From Gordonia phthalatica (GTDB lineage Bacteria; Actinomycetota; Actinomycetes; Mycobacteriales; Mycobacteriaceae): a stretch of DNA of 64,000 nt. Position 1 is the stretch's first letter. The number at the start of each line of letters is the position of its first letter. Location: the NCBI RefSeq assembly GCF_001305675.1, contig NZ_CP011853.1, positions 4,278,001 through 4,342,000 on the forward strand, given 5' to 3'. The notes below the pieces were generated by a model, which ran no database searches, was not told where the DNA came from, and worked only from the letters and a program-made list of their open reading frames with translations. The translations under genes were made by a program, and so were the position numbers. Below, one piece after another: positions 59,775 to 64,000 of the stretch.

Positions 59775-60509
59775 GTGTCCACCGGCCTGCGCATCCTGAT
59801 CGCCTCACCTCTCGGCCGGATCGTCGCGGCCCCTCTCGAGGCCGGATTCCCCGAAGTGACAGTCACCGTCGCCACCACCGAGTCCGAGTTCGACCGTGCC
59901 GTCACCGGTCGTGTCCGCTACGACGTCGTCGTCGCCGACCTCATCTGGAACCAACCGCAGATGGAATGGACTTTCGACGGGCTCGACGCCATCGACCGCC
60001 TCCGCGAGGTGGACCGTCTCGCACCGGTGATCCTCGCGACACAGGGGCACACCATGGAGCGCGACCACCTCGACGAGGCACGCCTCCGCCCAGAGGTGTG
60101 GGGCGTGTTCCCGAAGTCCGCGGGTCTGCACCCGTTCATGGACTCCATCCGCTCTGTAGCGCTCGGCAACCGCCTGCCGATGGCACCGCCCTCGCACTCT
60201 GCCGAACCGTTGTACAGCCATCTGCAGGGACGACGGGGCTCGACGGCCGGCCGCCTCGCCGGCGCGATCGCCGCAGGTCGCGCCAGTGACAACGCTTCCC
60301 TGGCGACCGCTGCTCGCGTTTCACCCAGCACCGCCAACAAGGTGACCAGCCACTATCTCGGGCCGATCATGGTCGCGCGCCACGAGCACGACGAATCGCT
60401 GCCGCTCACCCAGGGGTCCGTGTACCGCTGGTGCGGCCTGCACGCCCGCTATCTCGTCAGTTGGTGTCGTCGCAACGGCCACGCCGACGTGCTCGACGCC
60501 GACGTCTGA
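59775..60509 (+). CDS. Receiver-like regulator with C-terminal helical domain
   Basis: 244 aa from a GTG. LRILIASPLGRIVAAPLEAGF...VVVADLIWNQPQ reads like a response-regulator receiver with Asp at the phosphorylation position, then FPKSAGLHPFMDSIRSVA as the final receiver segment. The C-terminal part (SLATAARVSPSTANKVTSHYL) is a HTH-like segment. Actinobacterial atypical receivers of this type pair with LuxR proteins such as the divergent neighbour. Confidence 0.65.
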   Translation: MSTGLRILIASPLGRIVAAPLEAGFPEVTVTVATTESEFDRAVTGRVRYDVVVADLIWNQPQMEWTFDGLDAIDRLREVDRLAPVILATQGHTMERDHLDEARLRPEVWGVFPKSAGLHPFMDSIRSVALGNRLPMAPPSHSAEPLYSHLQGRRGSTAGRLAGAIAAGRASDNASLATAARVSPSTANKVTSHYLGPIMVARHEHDESLPLTQGSVYRWCGLHARYLVSWCRRNGHADVLDADV

Positions 60510-60567
60510 TCCCAGCCCTGCCCCTCCCCGCCGCGTACGGTTACCCCATGGCAGTTCGGAACCACCA

Positions 60568-61617
60568 GTGATCCTTCGCATCTTCGGAACATCGGTCGTC
60601 ATCTCGGTGGCGGCGCTCGTCGCCGCCTATCTGTACGGCGGGACCACGGCGCTCCTCCTGACGCTGATCCTCGGTGTTCTGGAGGTGTCGCTCTCGTTCG
60701 ACAACGCGGTCATCAACGCGACGGTCCTGCGCCGGATGAGCCATTTCTGGCAGCAGATGTTCCTGACCGTCGGCATCGTCGTCGCGGTCTTCGGCATGCG
60801 GTTGGCGTTCCCGCTGGCGGTCGTGTGGATCACCGCGGGCCTCAACCCGGTCGACGCGCTCGACCTCGCGTTGAATCCGCCGACCGACGGCTCCGCGACG
60901 TACGAGAGCATCATCCTCGCCGCGCACCCGCAGATCGCGTCGTTCGGCGGCATGTTCCTGCTGATGCTGTTCCTCGGCTTCATCTTCCAGGACAAGGAAC
61001 TCACCTGGCTCACCTGGATTGAGGAGCCGCTCAAACGCGTCGGCCGGTTGAAGGAGGTGTCGGTCGCGGTGGCCCTCACCGCGTTGGTCATCACCGCAGT
61101 GTTCATCGCCCCCGACGACGAGACGTCGACGGTGATGCTCGCCGGCTCACTAGGCATGGTCACCTACATCGTGGTCAGCGGCTTGGGCGACCTGTTCCAC
61201 GTCGACGAGGAGGGCGAGTCCGACGGACCGTCGGCCCTGGTCCAACTGACCGGCAAGGCCGCCTTCTTCCTGTTCATCTACCTGGAGGTGCTCGACGCGT
61301 CGTTCTCGTTCGACGGCGTCATCGGTGCCTTCGCGATCACCGCGGACCCGATCATCATCGCGTTGGGCCTCGGCCTGATCGGCGCGCTGTTCGTCCGATC
61401 GCTGACGATCTTCATGGTCCGGCAGGGCACCCTGTCCGAGTACGTGTACCTGGAGCACGGCGCACACTGGGCCATCGGCGCGCTGTCGGTGATCCTCCTG
61501 TACTCGATCGGCACGCCGGTCCCCGAGGTGATCACCGGGCTGATCGGTGTCGTGTTCATCGCCGCCGCATTCGTCAGCAGCCTCATCTACCGCCGTCAGG
61601 AGTCGGTCGACGCCTGA
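60568..61617 (+). CDS. DUF475/TerC-family integral membrane protein
   Basis: 349 aa with about 8-9 TM segments. The motif GVLEVSLSFDNAVINATVLRRMS (near 36) and its second copy EVLDASFSFDGVIGAFA (near 240) are hallmarks of TerC/DUF475 proteins, in which the acidic SFDNA sites line a metal-transport path. TerC proteins load metals such as Mn2+ outside the cytoplasm. The GTG start at 60568 is the first in the frame. Confidence 0.85.
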   Translation: MILRIFGTSVVISVAALVAAYLYGGTTALLLTLILGVLEVSLSFDNAVINATVLRRMSHFWQQMFLTVGIVVAVFGMRLAFPLAVVWITAGLNPVDALDLALNPPTDGSATYESIILAAHPQIASFGGMFLLMLFLGFIFQDKELTWLTWIEEPLKRVGRLKEVSVAVALTALVITAVFIAPDDETSTVMLAGSLGMVTYIVVSGLGDLFHVDEEGESDGPSALVQLTGKAAFFLFIYLEVLDASFSFDGVIGAFAITADPIIIALGLGLIGALFVRSLTIFMVRQGTLSEYVYLEHGAHWAIGALSVILLYSIGTPVPEVITGLIGVVFIAAAFVSSLIYRRQESVDA

Positions 61618-61673
61618 CGGCGCGCGCCCGCCCCGGACTGCGCTCGACCTGATGGATCCGTAGGATCCCGGGG

Positions 61674-62852
61674 ATGGATTCCTCCGCGTCGACCCTGATC
61701 GTCGCCTTCCTCGTGTTGGCGGCCCCGGTCCTCACGCGCGCTGTCGCCCGCTGGGTCAAGGTTCCGATCCTCGTCTTCGAGCTGGTGCTCGGCATCATCG
61801 CGGGTCCCTCGGTCTTCAACTGGGTTCAGCAGTCCGACGTTCTGGCGAATCTGTCGACGTTCGGCGTGGACATCCTGTTCTTCGTCGCCGGCACGGAGGT
61901 CACGCGGTCCGCGATGCACGGTCGGACCGCGCATCGCGCCTGGCTGGGCTGGGTGATCAGCATCGCGGCGGGCATCGGAGCAGGCTTCCTCATCTCCCCC
62001 GGTCTGGGTGCCGTTATCATCGGCATCAGCCTCGCGTCGACGGCGCTCGGGACGCTGATGCCGATCCTCCGCGACTCCGGCGTCCTCGGCACGCCGCTCG
62101 GCGATTCCGTCGGCGCGATCGGAGTGATCGGCGAGTTCGGTCCGATCTTCGCGATCTCCCTGTTCCTCGGCAGCCGATCCTTCGGTGCCGCGGGCCTGGT
62201 CCTGATCGGCTTCGTCGTCGTCGCGGTCCTCGCACTCATCCAGGTGAGTCGGGCCTCGCATCACCGCCTGCACGACTTCGTCGAAGCGACCCTCCACACG
62301 TCGGCGCAGTTCGCGGTCCGCGCCGTCATCGCGATCCTCACCCTGCTCGTGTTCTTGGCCAACTTTCTCGACATCGACATCCTGGTCGGCGCGTTCACCG
62401 CGGGCATCCTCTGGCGGCTGATGATCCGCGACGCCGACGAGGACACCCGCCAGTCGGTCGAAGCGAAGATCGACGCCGTCGCGTTCGGCTTCCTGGTGCC
62501 GATCTTCTTCGTGTACACCGGCATCAAGTTCGACCTTCAGGCGCTGCTGCACGAGCCGCTCGCGATCGCTCTGATCCCCGCATTCCTCGTCGGCCTGCTC
62601 GTGATCCGTGGCATTCCATCCATGCTCGCCGCCCCGGAGGGATCGACGTGGTCCGAGAAGATCTCCGTCGGTCTGTTCGGCGCCACCGGGCTGCCGATCA
62701 TCGTCGTCGTCTCCGAGATCGGCATGCAGCAGGACGTCCTGGACAGCGCGGATGCCGCGATCCTCGTGGGCGGCGGCCTGTTCTCCGTGCTGATCTTCCC
62801 GCTGATCGCGGTGTTCCTCCGGGACCGCGCAGCAGCGCCCGCCCGAACCTAA
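61674..62852 (+). CDS. Cation:proton antiporter (CPA2/Kef-type)
   Basis: 392 aa with 11-12 TM segments. Characteristic motifs are LVLGIIAGPSVF (near 38), VDILFFVAGTEV (near 62), GVIGEFGPIFAISLF (near 148) and NFLDIDILVGAFTAGI (near 226). Antiporters of this family exchange Na+ or K+ for H+. There is no C-terminal TrkA domain. It lies 56 bp after the DUF475 gene, same strand. Confidence 0.88.
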   Translation: MDSSASTLIVAFLVLAAPVLTRAVARWVKVPILVFELVLGIIAGPSVFNWVQQSDVLANLSTFGVDILFFVAGTEVTRSAMHGRTAHRAWLGWVISIAAGIGAGFLISPGLGAVIIGISLASTALGTLMPILRDSGVLGTPLGDSVGAIGVIGEFGPIFAISLFLGSRSFGAAGLVLIGFVVVAVLALIQVSRASHHRLHDFVEATLHTSAQFAVRAVIAILTLLVFLANFLDIDILVGAFTAGILWRLMIRDADEDTRQSVEAKIDAVAFGFLVPIFFVYTGIKFDLQALLHEPLAIALIPAFLVGLLVIRGIPSMLAAPEGSTWSEKISVGLFGATGLPIIVVVSEIGMQQDVLDSADAAILVGGGLFSVLIFPLIAVFLRDRAAAPART

Positions 62853-63113
62853 CTGGTTTGTTCCCGGTGGAAATCTCTCTCGCCGGACTCAACTGCGTTG
62901 GGCAGCGACGAAAGAGAGGCGACCGAACACCTGAGCGCCGTCGCGGCCAGCAGGTCGGGCGACCCAGCCGTCGATATCGCTGAAATCAGGCCGACTGCGG
63001 CTGTCCGACGGCGATTTCGGGCTGTCGCAGTTTCGAAATCGATGATCGCTCTCCTCCCGCTGGCCGAATGAATACTCGGTCGGCGGGAGGTGGCCGGTCC
63101 CTTCATTGGCCTC

Positions 63114-64000
63114 TCATGCAGTGGCCAGGTGCCCTCCGGTGATGGCCTTGAGAATGTTGTTGACCAAGGCGTGGAATGCGAATTCGGAAGCGGCACGATC
63201 GATTCCACGACTGGTGAATCGCCGGAATCGGAGATTGTGCTTGGCCTGCCCGAACGGTGTTTCGGCGATGTGACTGCGCTGGGAGTACAGCGCTCGACCC
63301 TCCTGCGTGGCCAGCTCGTAGGTCATTTTCTCGATCGGCGGAGCATTCTTGGCAGGCGGACTCAACTCGCTGGTGTCGCGCGGGAGCTTGTGTGATTTCG
63401 CGGTGGCGATCAACCGTTTGGGGCCGGCCGCGGTGAGGTTGTCTTCGGCGAGGTACCCGGCATCGGCGAGCAGGGTCCCGATCTGAGCAGGGCCGGCCTC
63501 ATACCCGGGTGGCCGGTGTTCGGTCAGGATCGCGACGGCCTTGACGGCCTTGTCCATCATCGGAATGAACGTCGGCGCATCGATCGGGCCGTCGCCGACG
63601 CCGGTGGCGATGATCAGGCCGTCGGAGGTGGTGACGGCCTGGCAGTTGTAGCCCTGCACCCAGCCGCCGCCCCGCAACGGCATCGGCCGCGACTGCGGGT
63701 CGGTGATGTTGCCGAGGTTGTCGGTGTTGGCGCGATGCGGTCTACTCGTCGCCCGATTGGTCAATATCCGCTGTTTGTACTCGCGCTGCTTCTGCCGTTC
63801 GGCATCCCGGCGGGTCTGCCAGGCGTGGGTTTCCGCGCATGCTTTGGCGAGGCGATCGTAGGCATCACGGACCTTCTTGGTGTCCTCGACCGGCAACGGC
63901 GGACGCCCCAACCCACTGGCTGCATGCCGATCGATCTTGGCCTGCTGCCGATCACGAGCCTTCTGCACGCCGGCTTCAGCGACTTCGATACGCATCTCGA
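63114..64000 (-). CDS. IS1182-family transposase, 5' end beyond the window
   Basis: The C-terminal 290 or so residues are present; the start lies beyond position 64000. RGGGWVQGYNCQAVTTSDGLI and the C-terminal YSQRSHIAETPFGQAKHNLRFRRFTSRG segment are typical of IS1182-type DDE enzymes (E in the latter). The two aspartates include the GTLLADAGYLAEDN motif. The left end of the element must lie between 62853 and 63113, but no inverted repeat could be assigned. Confidence 0.88.
   Translation of the reverse strand, partial: EMRIEVAEAGVQKARDRQQAKIDRHAASGLGRPPLPVEDTKKVRDAYDRLAKACAETHAWQTRRDAERQKQREYKQRILTNRATSRPHRANTDNLGNITDPQSRPMPLRGGGWVQGYNCQAVTTSDGLIIATGVGDGPIDAPTFIPMMDKAVKAVAILTEHRPPGYEAGPAQIGTLLADAGYLAEDNLTAAGPKRLIATAKSHKLPRDTSELSPPAKNAPPIEKMTYELATQEGRALYSQRSHIAETPFGQAKHNLRFRRFTSRGIDRAASEFAFHALVNNILKAITGGHLATA

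Noticed and set aside
62853..63113. Inverted-repeat end of the IS1182 element
   Set aside because: No repeat partner lies inside the window, so the boundary cannot be set.

Overview
High-GC actinobacterial chromosome of the order Mycobacteriales, possibly Gordonia, Williamsia or a relative. The core half (34.4-50 kb) has the gene order known from mycobacteria near oriC: dnaB, rplI, rpsR, ssb, rpsF, GT87 mannosyltransferase-like genes, a class A penicillin-binding protein, a DUF5318 gene, a padR gene and ino1. The genus is inferred from family resemblance and synteny only; there is no rRNA in the window.

Positions 1-34.4 kb are an accessory, IS-riddled defence and mobility island. A Kiwa-like operon (kwaA-kwaB, 2.3-3.8 kb) lies between an intact IS1380-family element (581-2264, TSD CTAA) and an IS630-family element (3784-4907), and direct repeats carrying the 3' end of a DUF2384-type gene flank the whole module. 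Next come a single-chain type ISP restriction-modification/helicase enzyme (5.3-10.2 kb), a convergent putative PD-(D/E)xK protein, an irregular tandem repeat, the remnant of a Pycsar-type membrane effector, a nest of IS256 and IS3 elements (12.6-16.6 kb), an MmpL exporter with its TetR regulator, another IS3 element, and a SNF2/DUF3883 helicase whose downstream partner was cut by that IS.

Positions 26-33.2 kb encode a Tn7-like transposition module on the minus strand: tnsA-like (split by a frameshift), tniA/tnsB, tniB/tnsC and two tniQ genes, the second with a probable frameshift in a G run. With an EcsC-like gene, the module abuts the 3' end of dnaB, which is the likely junction with the core chromosome.

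dnaB carries two inteins: a Cys1-less, class 3-like intein in the P-loop and a class 1 intein with a LAGLIDADG-type endonuclease. A cluster of DnaA-box-like sequences lies upstream of dnaB.

Positions 50.0-57.9 kb hold a tightly packed seven-gene minus-strand operon: a zinc-ribbon protein, a membrane protein, a HerA/FtsK-type ATPase, an SPFH protein with zinc ribbons, a membrane protein, a very acidic protein ending in a His/Cys peptidase-like domain, and a small protein. I do not recognise it as a named system; it is the best candidate for an undescribed one. The window closes with LuxR/receiver-like regulators, a DUF475/TerC-type membrane protein, a cation:proton antiporter and a truncated IS1182-family transposase.
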